Source of the DNA: Lepidostoma basale
Taxonomy: Eukaryota; Arthropoda; Insecta; Trichoptera; Lepidostomatidae
Direction of reading: 5' to 3'
DNA length: 64,000 nt
Assembly (NCBI GenBank): GCA_022606425.2
Contig: JAHDVF020000887.1
Coordinates: 180,909 to 244,908 of the forward strand
The notes beneath the pieces are model-generated. The model had not been told where the DNA came from and did no database searches. It was given only the letters and a program-made list of their open reading frames with translations. This document shows positions 45,625 to 56,295 of the stretch, piece by piece. The position numbers and the translations under genes are program-made. Each line of letters starts with the position of its first letter. The first letter of the stretch is position 1.

Positions 45625-45950
45625 TTGCATGTTCTAAAAACCGCATGGAAAGAGCCATGCTTGGAACTTCGAGAAACTTCGAGGAACAGAATCAGAAATG
45701 AACTGACCAAAGTGACTAAGGTGGCTCTGAGGATAAGTGGGCTGGCGAAGCAGTTGGCTGGCGATATTTGTCGGAGTACCAACAGCCGTTGGAGAAGACG
45801 GGTTCTGGAATAAAGACCGCGCGTAGGATTCCGTAAAATTGGACGTCCCCCTGCCCGCTGGACCGACGATGTTATAAGGATTGCTGGACATGGATGGATG
45901 AGAGTGGCAATGGATCGGGGCCAGTGGCGTGCTGAGGGAAATGTTTTTTT
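45625..45950 (+). mobile_element. RTE-like non-LTR retrotransposon tail
   Basis: Reads KVTKVALRISGLAKQLAGDI, CRSTNSRWRRRVLE, then RPRVGFRKIGRPPARWTDDV, RIAGHGWMRVAMDRGQWRAE with one stop between. This is the WAGHI.R..D.RW...VL.WRP...R..GRPP.RW.DD...AG..WM..A.DR..W block of lepidopteran-type endonuclease-reverse transcriptases. 5' truncated and inactive. Confidence 0.8.
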
Positions 45951-46427
45951 GTTATTAACGTCGACTCTAACATGTCTTCAGAGTTTTCTAACATTTTTTT
46001 AACAACGCTTTAACGAGATATACGAGAATCACTGATTCATTAAGGAAGTACTTGAAATGTCATAAAATATACATCACGAAGTGCTTGTAAGGATTGAGAA
46101 GTGTTCATTTCATGTCCATTGTTCGGTAGGTACCTTTAATTTGGTATAAACATTGAACAATGGCAACCGAATAAACACAATTGAATTCGTAAACAAAATG
46201 TTTTTAAAAATGACTCCATTGTATGAAAAAGTTTGTAAAATATTACCTTGAGACATGCCAGGTGAACGAAGAAACAAGAAAACCTTTACTTGGTTTATTT
46301 AATCACCTTCTGGTAGATTCACAAATTCTTTCTCCGCAATGATCGAACTGTTAAAAATATTTATTTATTTATTTAATGATGTAACCCCTCGCATATTGTT
46401 ATTTCAATTGAAATGTCGGTGTTTTAA
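45951..46427. other. No gene seen
   Basis: AT-rich spacer between two retroelement tails in opposite orientation. Confidence 0.4.
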
Positions 46428-46895
46428 AATTCTTCTTCTTCTTCCTCAGCCTATTACCGTCCACTCCTGGGCAAAGGCCTCCTCCATTCGCTTCTATGTC
46501 ACTCTGTCCTGTGCAGACTGCATCCAGGTTATTCCGACTGTCTGTTCAGATCATCCTTCCACCGTAGTTGCGGTCGCCCTGCACTTCTCTTTGCCGTCGA
46601 CGGTCTCCAAGTCTGCAGTCTTCTTGTCCACTTTTCATCTGAGCTTCTGGCTACGTGACCTGCCCATTGCCATTTTAAAGTCGCCACCCGGTGGATGATG
46701 TCAGTGACCTTTGTTTTTTCTCTCACCGTATCGTTTCTGACTCTGTCTCTTAGGCTTATTCCTAACATGGCTCATTGAGTCACTCGTAGTTTCTCGACAC
46801 TTTGTTTGGACAATGTAACAGTTTCAAGACCATAAGTACCAACTGGCAGAACGCAGGCTTCATAGACTTTCCGTTTCAGGTTGATCGGTATTTTC
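46428..46895 (-). mobile_element. RTE-like non-LTR retrotransposon tail, best copy
   Basis: The minus strand reads INLKRKVYEACVLPVGTYGLETVTLSKQ..., then MLGISLRDRVRNDTVREKTK, VTDIIHRVATLKWQWAGHVA, RSSDEKWTRRLQTWRPSTAK and RSAGRPQLRWKDDLNR. These are the YGLET block, the LRDR.RN..IR block and the WAGHVAR/GRP..RW blocks that follow the RT palm. It ends with 'tgggcagg..gaagaagaagaa'. Related to 4685-5045 and 55560-55945. Confidence 0.8.
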
Positions 46896-47344
46896 TTTTT
46901 TATTCAAAATTATAGTGTTTAATCAGTATGCGATGCTAAGTCGATTAGCTCCAGTTTAACAAGAGGTTTTGAAAATTTAAACATTGGTCTGTGTATCGCA
47001 ACTGAACTTCCCGAACGACTGTCGCCGCGAGTGATTCCATACTAAATAGAATTACTCATCTACATTGAACTTGGAGTGAAGGTTACAGGCACAGACAATT
47101 GATTTAAACCAAAGTGTGTACGTATAACTCAACTTTCTGTTCATATAATAATGTCAAATAAAGAAGAAAAAAATTGGCTTTACGGACTCTAAAATAAAAC
47201 TCTTTCTTTTCTGTAATGGTCGGTAATCTGAGTTCTGTAATGGTTTATCGGCGCTCAAATTCTATTCAAATCAAACGATATCTTAGATTCTAAAGGGTTC
47301 CTTATACTCCTTATAAAAAATTTAAAAGAAAATTTAAAATAACT
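46896..47344. other. No gene seen
   Basis: AT-rich unique DNA. Nothing recognised. Confidence 0.4.
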
Positions 47345-47815
47345 CGTCCTGATAAACAAAACGGTCATAAGGCCAATCTTCACTTATACAGCCCCAATCT
47401 GTGGCTATGCAGCTTCGAGTCACATACGAAAACTCCAAATCCTGCAAAATAAGGCTATCCGTTTATCGCTTGGTGCGCCTTCATGGACCAGGATCACACA
47501 ACTGCACCTAGAATCGGGAATCCCGATGATAGATTAATTCATTCTGAAACTTGCCGAATGTTTTTACAAAGGACTCCCTTCACATCCTAACCCCACAATA
47601 AATGACCTCTCAAATTACGACCCAAACACCTCCAGCCGCCACAAGCGCCCAAAATCGATCCTCCTTCAGAGGAACACTCCGGGCCACACAAATCATGCCC
47701 CCGCATAAACTAACAACCCACCAAATCACCTTCCAACAATGTTCCCACCAGACGTAAGAGGAATAGTCACATGAGCTGAACCTCTGTAAGCCAGAAGATC
47801 TAAGTCGTACATAAT
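47345..47815 (+). mobile_element. Jockey-like non-LTR retrotransposon 3' end, longest copy
   Basis: Reads VIRPIFTYTAPICGYAASSH, IRKLQILQNKAIRLSLGAPS, WTRITQLHLESGIPMID, then LAECFYKGLPSHPNPTINDLS. This is the end of a Jockey-type RT frame (RP...YA.P.WG.A......LQ..QNKALR...GAP). A 3' untranslated region follows, ending 'gagctgaacctctgtaagccagaagatc'. Stops after GIPMID and later show decay. Shares its 3' end with 26815, 27640, 53819 and shorter scraps. Confidence 0.8.
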
Positions 47816-48554
47816 ACTTAGTGCGAGTACGTATATCTAATCGGTCAAACAGCAGTCGAGTTGTCCCTGATATACAGTTCCATCATATATTAATAAACAG
47901 CGAATTTATAAACGAAGTACCATAGAACATCACATGGCGCTCCCGCCTAATAGATATGATTCACCAAATTAATGACAAATGTACGCAAGCAAAATTTACA
48001 CGCCAATTGACCTGAAAAAAAGAGATTTCATTGATGCAAATTGAAAGCAATCAGGAGTAATGCTAGTTTATGGTTGAGTCAGGTGGCGGCGGACCCCGGG
48101 ACACGCGGAGCTCGCTCTCGCCATGATTAATCATAATGTGAACGTGAACATAAGAGGAGAAGCCGCATCTGTCCCAGGGGAGCAAGGACGCTGATCATTG
48201 GAACGGTTTATTGAAGAAATTCTAATTAAATATCTGAAATATCAAAGTCTTTGCCATGAGATTTCATTAACTTAAATGGTGATTAGATTAACTTTCAAAC
48301 GTAAAAAACAAAATAGCCCCGATTCAGCAGACTCTTCGCTCTGAAAATATTATTGATACAACCACCACTACACTACTTCTTACGATACAATTATAATCTG
48401 AAATCATAATATTATATTAGGTATAAAATATTATTTGTTTATATAACAGGCGTGAAATTTTTCACAGCAGTTTTTAAATCCTAAATTGCTTTTTTAATAA
48501 TTTAATAACTTTTCATGGGAGTCTTCGTGTACAGTGTAGTTATGTACTGTGTAG
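47816..48554. other. No gene seen
   Basis: Unique DNA; a short GC-rich spot near 48080-48130. Confidence 0.4.
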
Positions 48555-48735
48555 TAGAGAGGAAACGCTTCAAGGACTCCCTAAAATCAAACCATCAAAA
48601 AACTAACATAGATTGTGATTGTTGGGAAAATACTGCAGAACACAGACCTAGATGGAGAATGACAGTACAAAACGGTACTCAGGACTTTGAAGCACAGCGC
48701 AGAGAGGAGGAAGAAGAGATTTCTAATGTCGAACC
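48555..48735 (+). mobile_element. Possible non-LTR retrotransposon C-terminal fragment
   Basis: Within an 86-codon frame, WENTAEHRPRWRMTVQNGTQ, DFEAQRREEEEE resembles the A.DR..WR..V..G...FE..R block at the very end of some insect non-LTR frames. It precedes another fragment at 48840. Confidence 0.45.
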
Positions 48736-48839
48736 ATCTCTCATGCGTTCCTGGTATTATGTTGTATGTCTATAATATTTTACCTGTACTCAATGGATGC
48801 CAAAAACATTTATGATGTTTGTAATGTCTGTGTGAATGA

Positions 48840-49165
48840 CGGTGAAGGCTGGAGAGTGCGGCATAATGACGAGCTGTACTATATTTACAAAGCTCCCAGT
48901 CACTCTACACAGGTCAGACTGAATAGACTGAGATGGGCCAGTCACGTGCAGATGATGCCGTCATCGCGAACCCCAAAAAGATTGCTGGAGTGGCACCCAG
49001 GTGGTAGAAGACCAATTGGACGACCAAGGCTGCGATGGGAGGATGCAGTTGTCAGGGATGGGGCGAAATTGTTAAGAATCTCAGATTAGAGGGTCGAAGC
49101 GGAGGACAGGAGGAGTTGGAGGCGAAGAATACTGGAGGCTAAGGTTCGATATGGGCTGTAGGGCC
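48840..49165 (+). mobile_element. Non-LTR retrotransposon RT C-terminus
   Basis: Single frame to 49089 then past one stop: VRHNDELYYIYKAPSHSTQV, RLNRLRWASHVQMMPSSRTP, KRLLEWHPGGRRPIGRPRLR, WEDAVVRDGAKLLRI, then EDRRSWRRRILEAKVRYGL. These are the RLRWAGHV.RM, P.G.R..GRP..RW.D and DR..WR..V blocks of an RT C-terminus. It ends with 'gaagaagaagaaaaa'. The 5' part is missing. Confidence 0.8.
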
Positions 49166-49489
49166 GTCGAAGAAGAAGAAAAAAAAGAAGTAATGTCTGT
49201 TGAGTTAATAAACTGAATTGATTTGAGAAAGAAGAGACCATTGGGAGTCGGTGACGGCTTCACTACCAGCTCCTTCCCCTGCCGTAGATGCGTCCAGGAT
49301 TGGGCTCTTCTCAGTCACGTGCTGACCCACAACCAAGAAGGGGATGATGATGAGTTATAACTACCTCATAAGATAGAGATGGAGACTCCAATGATCTCCG
49401 AAACAGAGGAAGACAGTGGATATACCCAAGATCACAAAAAACATATTGCTAACAAAATCTACGCAATTATTTAATTATTCGTATTACAA

Positions 49490-49594
49490 AATTTCGAAGG
49501 CTTTACACCTTCATCATCGGAAGAACAATATAAATTCATCGTTCTCCCGATGATGAAGGTGTAAAGCCTTCGAAACATGTCGAGAAAATAAACT
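49490..49594. ncRNA. Inverted pair of hammerhead-like motifs
   Basis: Right unit (plus, 49544-49594): inner stem I CTC/GAG, core CCGATGA (U4 changed to C), one unpaired T, stem II GAAGG-TGTAAAG-CCTTC, GAAA at 49572-49575, CATGTC with the GTC at 49579-49581. Left unit (minus, 49490-49523): the same CCGATGA, stem II and GAAA in complement, but CATGTC is lost. The two are separated by only about 20 bp, so the locus itself folds into a long hairpin. The unit is the sister of 34862-34932. The shared U4C suggests the duplication carried the defect. Confidence 0.6.
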
Positions 49595-50017
49595 CAACAG
49601 TGGAAAAAAATTATGTTTTAATTCATAATAAAAATCGTAAGACCATATTCCATTAACGCGTTTCTGGTTGAGCAGCCCATTCATCGGGCGCCATGTTAGC
49701 ACTCTGACTGTGTCGTGTTGAACGAACGAAGGAATGGTAAAACGATCTCGGGAAAGAATATTGTGTTCTCCTGAATGGACTCGAGATGCGGAACATTGAA
49801 TGATTCTCTGAGCGTGTTCGAGTACCTACAGCAGATCTGATCTCCTCTCAACTTCATATACGAGTGCAACGGAGGATCTGTTACGGCAATAAGTGCACTG
49901 ACAATGTTTGGAACATATCATAATTACCATTGCATTGCGTCCAGATTATAATTGTAACGTTTTTGGTTTGCTTGATTAATATAAACTTTTTATTTTTTTA
50001 AATCAATGATATTAGAA

Positions 50018-50170
50018 TTTATTATTACAATCTTCAATGTGAGCAGAAAATAGCTCATTATTATGAAGAAGGAATCTGGTCGTGTCTAGGCTTGAACCCA
50101 AGTACCCTGGATCAGGAGCCAAGCGTTCTATCCCCTAGATCCACGGGTTCGATTCCGGGCGATAAAGATG
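50018..50170 (-). mobile_element. tRNA-derived SINE with an opposed tRNA-like T-arm
   Basis: Minus strand: head TCTAGGGGATAGAACGCTTG (A-box-like), B box GGGTTCAAGCC, body atgagctattttctgctcacattg and tail aataaattctaat. Immediately beyond the head, the plus strand carries GGGTTCGATTCCGGGCG (50144-50160), a second tRNA T-arm/B-box in opposite orientation. So two tRNA-like halves meet here. Confidence 0.65.
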
Positions 50171-50216
50171 TAAAAAAAACTGACGCTATCTTTGGTCAAT
50201 AATATAATTTAAAATA

Positions 50217-51445
50217 TTAGGTCCTTACATATGAAATTGGCGTTTTGCCGTACTGGCAACTTTGATCTCAAATATCTTCTCTTTGGTTAGGAATTCCAAA
50301 TTCAAATTTATACAGCTATTTACTCAAGTATTTGTGTTTCGAAAATTATAATTCATTTGTTTTTTCCTCAATTGTTTTTTTTCTTTGCGTCACTCAGTTT
50401 ACAAAATGGAAAACTTGAAATATCGCGTTATTTACGAGTACGAGTTCCACCGTGGCACCAGTGCTGCAGAAACGGCTCGAAGGATTAATGATGTGTATGG
50501 CGACGGTGCCGCAAAAGAAAACACAGTGCGTTTTTGGTTCCAACGTTTTCGTTCTGGAAATTTCGACCTGCAGAACAAGCCCCGTGGACGGCCAGAGACC
50601 AAAGTTGATAATGAAGAATTGAAGGCTATTGTGGAAGCGGATCCATCGCAAACCACGTCCGAGTTAGCTGCAGGCTGCGGTGTTAGTGATAAAACTGTTT
50701 TAATCCACTTGAAGCAAATTGGGAAGGTGAAAAAGCTTGAAAGGTGGGTACCTCACGAATTGAGTGAAGCAAATCAACAAACGCGCGTTGACTGCTGCGT
50801 TGCATTACTCAACCGGCACAATAATGAAGGGATTTTGAATCGAATCATTACCTGTGATGAAAAGTGGATCCTGTATGATAATCGGAAGCGCTCATCGCAA
50901 TGGCTGAACCCTGCCGAACCAGCCAAACCATGCCCCAAGCGAAAATTGACTCCAAAAAGTTACTTGTGAGCGTTTGGTGGACTAGTGCTGGTGTCGTTCA
51001 CTACAGCTTTCTTAAATCTGGCCAGACGATTACGGCAGATGTCTATTGTCAGCAACTGCAAACCATGATGGAAAAGCTAGCTGCTAAACAACCGAGGCTG
51101 GTTAATCGCTCTAGGCCACTGCTGCTTCATGATAACGCTAGACCACACACTGCACAACAGACGGCTACCAAATTAGAAGAGCTTCAATTGGAATGTCTTC
51201 TGGATAACTTCTTGCAAGGGAAAAAATTCAACTCCGATGGGGTAGTCCAAACCGACTTCAAAGATTTTATTGATTCCCGTCCGAATGTTTTTTTTAGTAA
51301 AGGGATCGATGAACTACCTATGAGATGGCAAAAGTGCGTAGATAGCAATGGTACATACTTTGATTAAATAAATATATTATATTAAAAAAAAATCAACTTT
51401 ATGTTCTTCCCATACAAAACGCCAATTTCATATGTAAGGACCTAA
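50217..51445 (+). mobile_element. mariner transposon, cecropia subfamily, copy 2
   Basis: 1229 bp between TTAGGTCCTTACATATGAAA and its complement, flanked by TA (50215-50216 and 51446-51447). Orientation is opposite to copy 1 at 35499-36781, from which it differs by few bases plus a 57-bp deletion. It sits between the SINE and AT-rich DNA. Both copies are dead, but their high similarity points to a fairly recent common source. Confidence 0.95.
50406..51367 (+). pseudogene. mariner transposase (copy 2; third catalytic Asp deleted)
   Basis: The frame is intact from MENLKYR at 50406 through the two helix-turn-helix regions, GRPE, WVPHEL, the catalytic TCDEKW and PAEPAKPCPKRKLTPK. A 1-base loss in the A run near 50956 ends it at 50967-50969. 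The next frame resumes at KKLLVSVWWTSAG and holds HDNARPH. A 57-bp in-frame deletion near 51199 removes 19 codons including HPPYSPDLAPTD, hence the third aspartate of the D34D triad. So even with the frameshift repaired it could not catalyse transposition. It ends with SNGTYFD and TAA at 51365-51367. Confidence 0.93.
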
Positions 51446-52014
51446 TAGTATAATATAATTTTCACACTTTAATATTATATCATTTTAAAAGGGTGAATAT
51501 TATATTTAATTAGATTTTTCTAGCCATTTATTATTTTTATGTTAAAATAAAAAAGTATCTAAAATAACATTGATTCAAAATTCAAATACATTACTAGAAT
51601 ACCTAGAAAAACTGTAGACTTAGTGTAATTGAATTATCTATGAAGTTTCTTAGCTCGCGTTCCAGGAAATGTCTGCGAGGCGCCACTGTCGGTAAATGAC
51701 AGTAATTGCTAATTTAGTGCTCTGTCCCGCCAGTTCCCACGGTATTTTTAGATGAGCATTTAGCAGAATCCGTGATGCACCGAGGACTGGACGAATAGTT
51801 GGACGTTAGGTACGGAGGTATTTCGGCTCGGTTCCCGGGATTTAAATAAATTCTTATAACAAATACCCTTCCACGTGACGCTCGGTGATACTGCATTATC
51901 TCTGAATAGCAACGTTACCATTTTAAAATTTTATTTATTTATTCCATAACTAACTGCGCCTAGGTATTCCTGGTATACTGAAGTTATCGAGTTATCTGAA
52001 AAAACATGAAACAT
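51446..52014. other. No gene seen
   Basis: AT-rich, with a slightly GC-richer part at 51650-51850. Nothing recognised. Confidence 0.4.
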
Positions 52015-52295
52015 GTAAAGAATGAGTGAAGAGAGAATGGAGAAGAGGGTATATGTAAACGACGTGAACGGAGCTAAAAATAGAGGAAGGCCGAGGAAAA
52101 CGTGACACGATCAAATCAATCAAATATTGAATGTCGGTCACGTGAGGAGTCGGAGAAATGGATGTGCGTGCATGACAAAATGTATGAATATAGAGGAATC
52201 GAAAGAAGTATGTCAGGACAGAACAGTGTGGCGGTCCATTCTTTCTGCCTACCCCTCCGGGGAGAAGGCGTGATGGTTATTTAGTTAGTTAGTTC
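52015..52295 (+). mobile_element. Non-LTR retrotransposon 3' end with TTAG tail
   Basis: In broken frames: MEKRVYVNDVNGAKNRGRPR, KT*HDQINQILNVGHV, RNRKKYVRTEQCGG, then 'ctgcctacccctccggggag' (AYPSG), 'aaggcgtgatgg' and TTAGTTAGTTAG. This is the best view in the window of how the RT frame, stop region and TTAG-type tail of this family join. Confidence 0.75.
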
Positions 52296-52404
52296 GAGTA
52301 TTCTGGAATTCAACTTATTTACTTCAATAAGCTGATTTAGCTTTTTGTTATAAAAAAAATTTAAAACATTGCATTTGTACAACACCTTTTTGCTTTTTTC
52401 TTAA

Positions 52405-52505
52405 ACATTTTTAGGGCCACCGACGCCTTTCCTCAGTGTAGAAATTTTAACAGGTTTAAATGGTCAAAACTTTAGACCGAAGTAAGGCGTCTGCGACCCA
52501 AAAAA
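52405..52505. ncRNA. Decayed inverted pair of hammerhead-like motifs
   Basis: Left unit (minus): CTGAGGA at 52430-52436, stem II GGC...GCC, then TAAA in place of GAAA. Right unit (plus): CCGAAGT from 52477, AAGGCGTCTGCGACCC, then CAAAA in place of GAAA. Between them 'agaaattttaacaggtttaaatgg' matches the 'ataaattttaacagctaaatg' next to the Penelope ribozymes at 56340-56370. Beyond the right unit, 52550-52620 resembles the sequence outside the Penelope right arm (58540-58600). So this is a collapsed relative of that element. Confidence 0.5.
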
Positions 52506-52515
52506 AGTTTTTGAA

Positions 52516-53169
52516 AAATGCAAAAAGCGGTTGTTAAAATACTTTTTTTTCTTCAAAAAATGATTCAAATGTGAATGGTCAACGAAAAATGGCGGCGAAT
52601 ATAGAAGTTATATACATTTTAATCTGTAGTAAAGATGTAATATTTATATCCACCATATTATTACTGATTTTTCCTAGAATAAATACATTACCAATTACGT
52701 AATAACCACCGATGTAAAGGATACGCCATTCTTCCGAAGATGGCGTATTTCTTATACGAGCACTCATGTCCAGTGTTCACCTGATGCCACGTCTCGAGTC
52801 TGTACAAAGCGCAGACGACATTACCAGACGGGATCCTCCACTGATAGTACGCAACTTGCACATATTTATGACTGCAGGACAAGTTCATTAATAACCCACG
52901 ACTCTAACCGACCGTACTCCTTCGAGGAAATTAAACTCCAATGGAGATTGTTCGCGATGGACACACTTCATTAGATTGTGTGTTTCATCAAGGTAAATTT
53001 TTAAACAGATAATATTTAATTCATAAGATCTTATCTGTTTAAAAATATTTAAAGTAGTGAAAAACCTTGTTTGGATTCGAAAAAAAAAACGTTTTTCATG
53101 AAATTTCACAGTGTTACCTACTTAAGTTTATAAAAAAATATGTTTTACTATCTACAATCATGCTAATTA
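52516..53169. other. Penelope-like flank, then no gene seen
   Basis: 52550-52620 shares 'ttcaaatgtgaat' and 'gcgaatatagaag' with 58544-58590. The remainder (52620-53169) has open frames up to 73 codons on the minus strand without recognisable content. 'ttcacagtgttacctacttaag' near 53104 resembles a stretch at 34985-35010, so it may also be repeat. Confidence 0.4.
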
Positions 53170-53344
53170 ATTGTTTTTTGAACAATGATTTAAAACTCAA
53201 TTTTAAATAATGAATACAAATGAAAACGTCTGTTTTCTAGAAGTTTTATTATGTCTTATGTGATAATGCCTTACATGAAACATGTCATTCCCAAAAAATA
53301 TAATAAAATTCTTGAAAACAGATATTGTTATTCGTATTAATTAC
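53170..53344. mobile_element. Palindromic MITE copy
   Basis: Left end TTGTTTTTTGAACAATGATT, AAAACGTCTGTTTTCTAGAAG; a shortened centre; right arm TGTGATAATGCCTTACATGAAACATGTCATTCCC and CTTGAAAACAGAT. Part of stem II is lost. Confidence 0.7.
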
Positions 53345-53818
53345 AATCGTGCTTTATTGCGTTGAGGACACAAGTATCTATTAATTACTATAATTCTAAT
53401 TTTGACATATTTTCAATTAGTTCCCTCTAATCAAAATAATGACTGTTTCATTGTTAGGTTTTTAGCTGAAACCATGTCCCATGCTTATGTAACCTGTCGA
53501 TGAATTTAATTTAAATTCTTAATTTACTTTTAATTTATTACACTGTTGTGCGTATCTCTATAAGTTGTTTTATTATAGAATATGGTAATTTCCCTTACAG
53601 ATATCTCCAATAATGATATCACACCGTAGAATTGTAGAAAAACGTTTTTTTATTTATTTTTTGTTTAAATAGTCAAATGTAAACTGTTAATGAATAAAGT
53701 TTGTTTTTTTGTATCACGATTGTATTTTATTTTGTTTAATTATGAAACTACTTCATATATTATAGTTTTAACGACTTATATTTTTATTTAAAAAAAAATT
53801 GGTGTTCAATAAATATAA
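53345..53818. other. No gene; one Penelope-flank-like stretch
   Basis: 53690-53740 ('tttgtttttttgtatcacga', 'ttgtattttattttg') matches 61480-61515, which adjoins a hammerhead-like motif, so this is likely a scrap of the same element. The rest is AT-rich. Confidence 0.45.
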
Positions 53819-54052
53819 TTGGACTTGGACTTGGATCTTCTGGCTTACAGAGGTTCAGCTCTAATGGCTATTCCTCTTACGTCAGTAGGAAACATTGTTG
53901 GAATGTTATTTGGTAGTTGTTTTATGATGGGGCTAAATGTATGGCCCGGAGTGTTCCTCCGAAAGAGGGCGAGGGGGGATTTAGGGTTTATGATAAAGTC
54001 TTACAATATTGTCGAGGAATGGAAGACGATTACGTTAGGTTAGGTTAGGTTA
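53819..54052 (-). mobile_element. Jockey-like 3' end next to TTAGG-type repeats
   Basis: Minus-strand 3' end of the Jockey-like family: the AAGTCC tail complement, 'ttctggcttacagaggttca', 'cattgttggaatg' and 'cccggagtgttcctccgaaa'. It is almost identical to 27640-27815. At 54034-54052 follows GTTAGGTTAGGTTAGGTTAG, which contains the insect telomeric unit TTAGG. The open frame here is a shadow. Confidence 0.7.
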
Positions 54053-55559
54053 GATAATATAAAAGATCCTTCTATTGGGAGCGGCCAGAAGGAAATCTTC
54101 TCCAGAAAGAGTTAAAACTTGCCCACAGAAAGGATACACAAGACAGGAAACATCAGTGCACCTAGCGTAGCGTCTACTAGAAAGAAAACATCCGCAAGTA
54201 CCCTTCCACTGGGCAAGCACCTGCAAGCCGTATCAGGCAAGCTACAGAGTCATTTAAACCTTAGTTAGTGTATTAAAGGAATGACATTATGGGAAATCCA
54301 ACACGACTCACCATGAACCGTTAGAATGTTAGATACTCCTTCCCTTAGTCATGCGAGCTGCGGTGATTCGGTCAAATATTTTGTCATTTTTACATGTACC
54401 ACTATTTTAATGAAAACGGTCACGTAACAACCATAAGACTATATCGTTGAATGCGTGTCAAATGTTTCGTTTTATAGTAAAACTTAGAAATGTATTATAT
54501 AACGTGTAATATATTTTAATAATTTATCGATTCTTGAACAATTATGCTAAACTCCACATTAAAAAATCTATATGAATGAAAAGGTCTTCATCGGTATTTA
54601 ATTATTGATATTTTTATTTACCTGCACTTATTTTTAAAATTACACAAAAGTATACGAGTACATACACAATTGATTAAAAGTATAACAAATACGCAAAATA
54701 AAATAAAGACATCTTAAGATTTTACGTAATTATTGAATAATTTGTTTTATATATATTTTATGAATCTTTACCAAGATTAAATAAAAACGTAATATCACAA
54801 CTATATTTCAAAATTAATAAAGTCTTAATTACTCAACTGAGATTCAGCCTCCGTATTTTTGATAAATTATTTAAACCTTATAAAGTCATTTAAAGATATG
54901 TGAGTATTTGTTTGCTGGATACCAGCACTTATGGGTGGAAATCCCTGGTAAAATGAAGATGTACAAACGTGTTTAGGCAATGAGTCATGAGTTCATTAGA
55001 TGAAGATTTGATTTCTAGCAACTTTAGTATGTTGGTTCAACAGTCTCTCTAGATTACGGAAATAGCTAACGCTCCTATATTCAACAATGAACAGCAGTAC
55101 CTACCTACCTGTAGAGCTATGATCTAATGAGATCTATCATTAAATAATGCAAACACTCGGTGACTAACCTAACCAAATGTATATTATTTAAATGATAAAT
55201 CACGTTTATTTGTGTTTGTATAATAGATTTAGCACCTTCACATTTCATCGGTGTTACTGATATAAACGATCACAACAATAATAATATTACAGATATTTTT
55301 TTAACATTACACAAAATTTGTGAAAAACATATGGCGTTAATAGTGTGAAATTCCATAACGGTGATTTTTTGTTAGTAAAAACTCGATTATTTGCTTACTC
55401 AAATGAAACTACTAAAATCTTCTTCTTTAACTTTTCTTATTATGTACCGATTTAATAATTCAACATATACTAACATACTAGATAACCCAGTTTCTTATAA
55501 TTATTGTTTTAGCTGGTTGGATACAATAAGACAGGTGCGTGTGTGCTGGCGGTTGCTAA
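54053..55559. other. No gene seen; MITE end fragment
   Basis: 54528-54590 is the outer left arm of the palindromic MITE (gattcttgaacaattatg, aactccacattaaa, gaatgaaaaggtctt). Otherwise AT-rich unique DNA. Confidence 0.4.
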
Positions 55560-55945
55560 TGCTAATGCCTCGAAACTGTAACATTGTCCGAAAAACTGCG
55601 AATGACGGAAGAGTCAAGGAAAGAGCCAGAAACGAGTCAAGGAAAGAGAGAAAAAAACAATGCTCACTGGCTCACTGACATCATCCACTGCGTAGCGACT
55701 CTAAAATGACAATGGGCTGTTCACGTAGCCAGAAGCTCGGACGAAAATGGACAGAAAGACTGCTGACTTGGACACCATGAACTGCAAAGAGATGTTGCAG
55801 GGCGACCGTAACTACGGTGGAAGGATGGACGTCAGAATAACCAGGATGCAGTCTGCAAGAGACAGAGTGGAGTGGAAAAAAATGGAGGAGACATTTGACC
55901 AAGAGTGGACAGGAATAGGTCGAAGAAAAAGAAGGTACAAGTCAT
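55560..55945 (+). mobile_element. RTE-like non-LTR retrotransposon tail
   Basis: Plus-strand copy of the family at 46428. It has the TLSEKLRMTE-like start, KERARNESRKER, 'catcatccactgcgtagcga', the WAVHVARSSDE block, GRPNYGGRMDVRI and MQSARDRVEWKKMEETFDQE. Ends 'aggtcgaagaaaaagaagg'. Frameshifts break it. Confidence 0.75.
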
Positions 55946-56255
55946 TTTATATAACAACACTTTTGAAAAAAATGCTTTGTCTTTTGTAAAAATATAAATA
56001 TTTAATTCCTTCGACCCTTAATGTAATTGTGAATTTGCATTAGACATTTTGTGTTTATTTTATTTGTTTGGCTTCCAATCCCTTTACAAAAACTTCTTCT
56101 GTCTATTCCCCAAATCGTTTCTATTGAATCATGGTAAAACAACCACAAAAACACACATTTGCCTCATGCCTGAGTTTCTTTGCTAAATCAATAGCTTTAG
56201 TATAAAAAACACCAAAAAATACAAATTAATATAAAATGTTCACAAATTATAATAC
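55946..56255. other. No gene seen; left flank of the Penelope pair
   Basis: AT-rich. It is not repeated on the other side of the inverted pair, so the element arm begins at 56256. Confidence 0.45.
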
Positions 56256-56295
56256 TTGAATTACTTTTTGATAACTTTGTATCACAACACTTTAT

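Noticed and set aside
53819..54043. 74-codon plus-strand frame starting MDLDLDLLAY
   Set aside because: It is a read-through of the AAGTCC tail and 3' untranslated region of a retroelement in reverse; the same false frame occurs at 26939-27139 on the minus strand.
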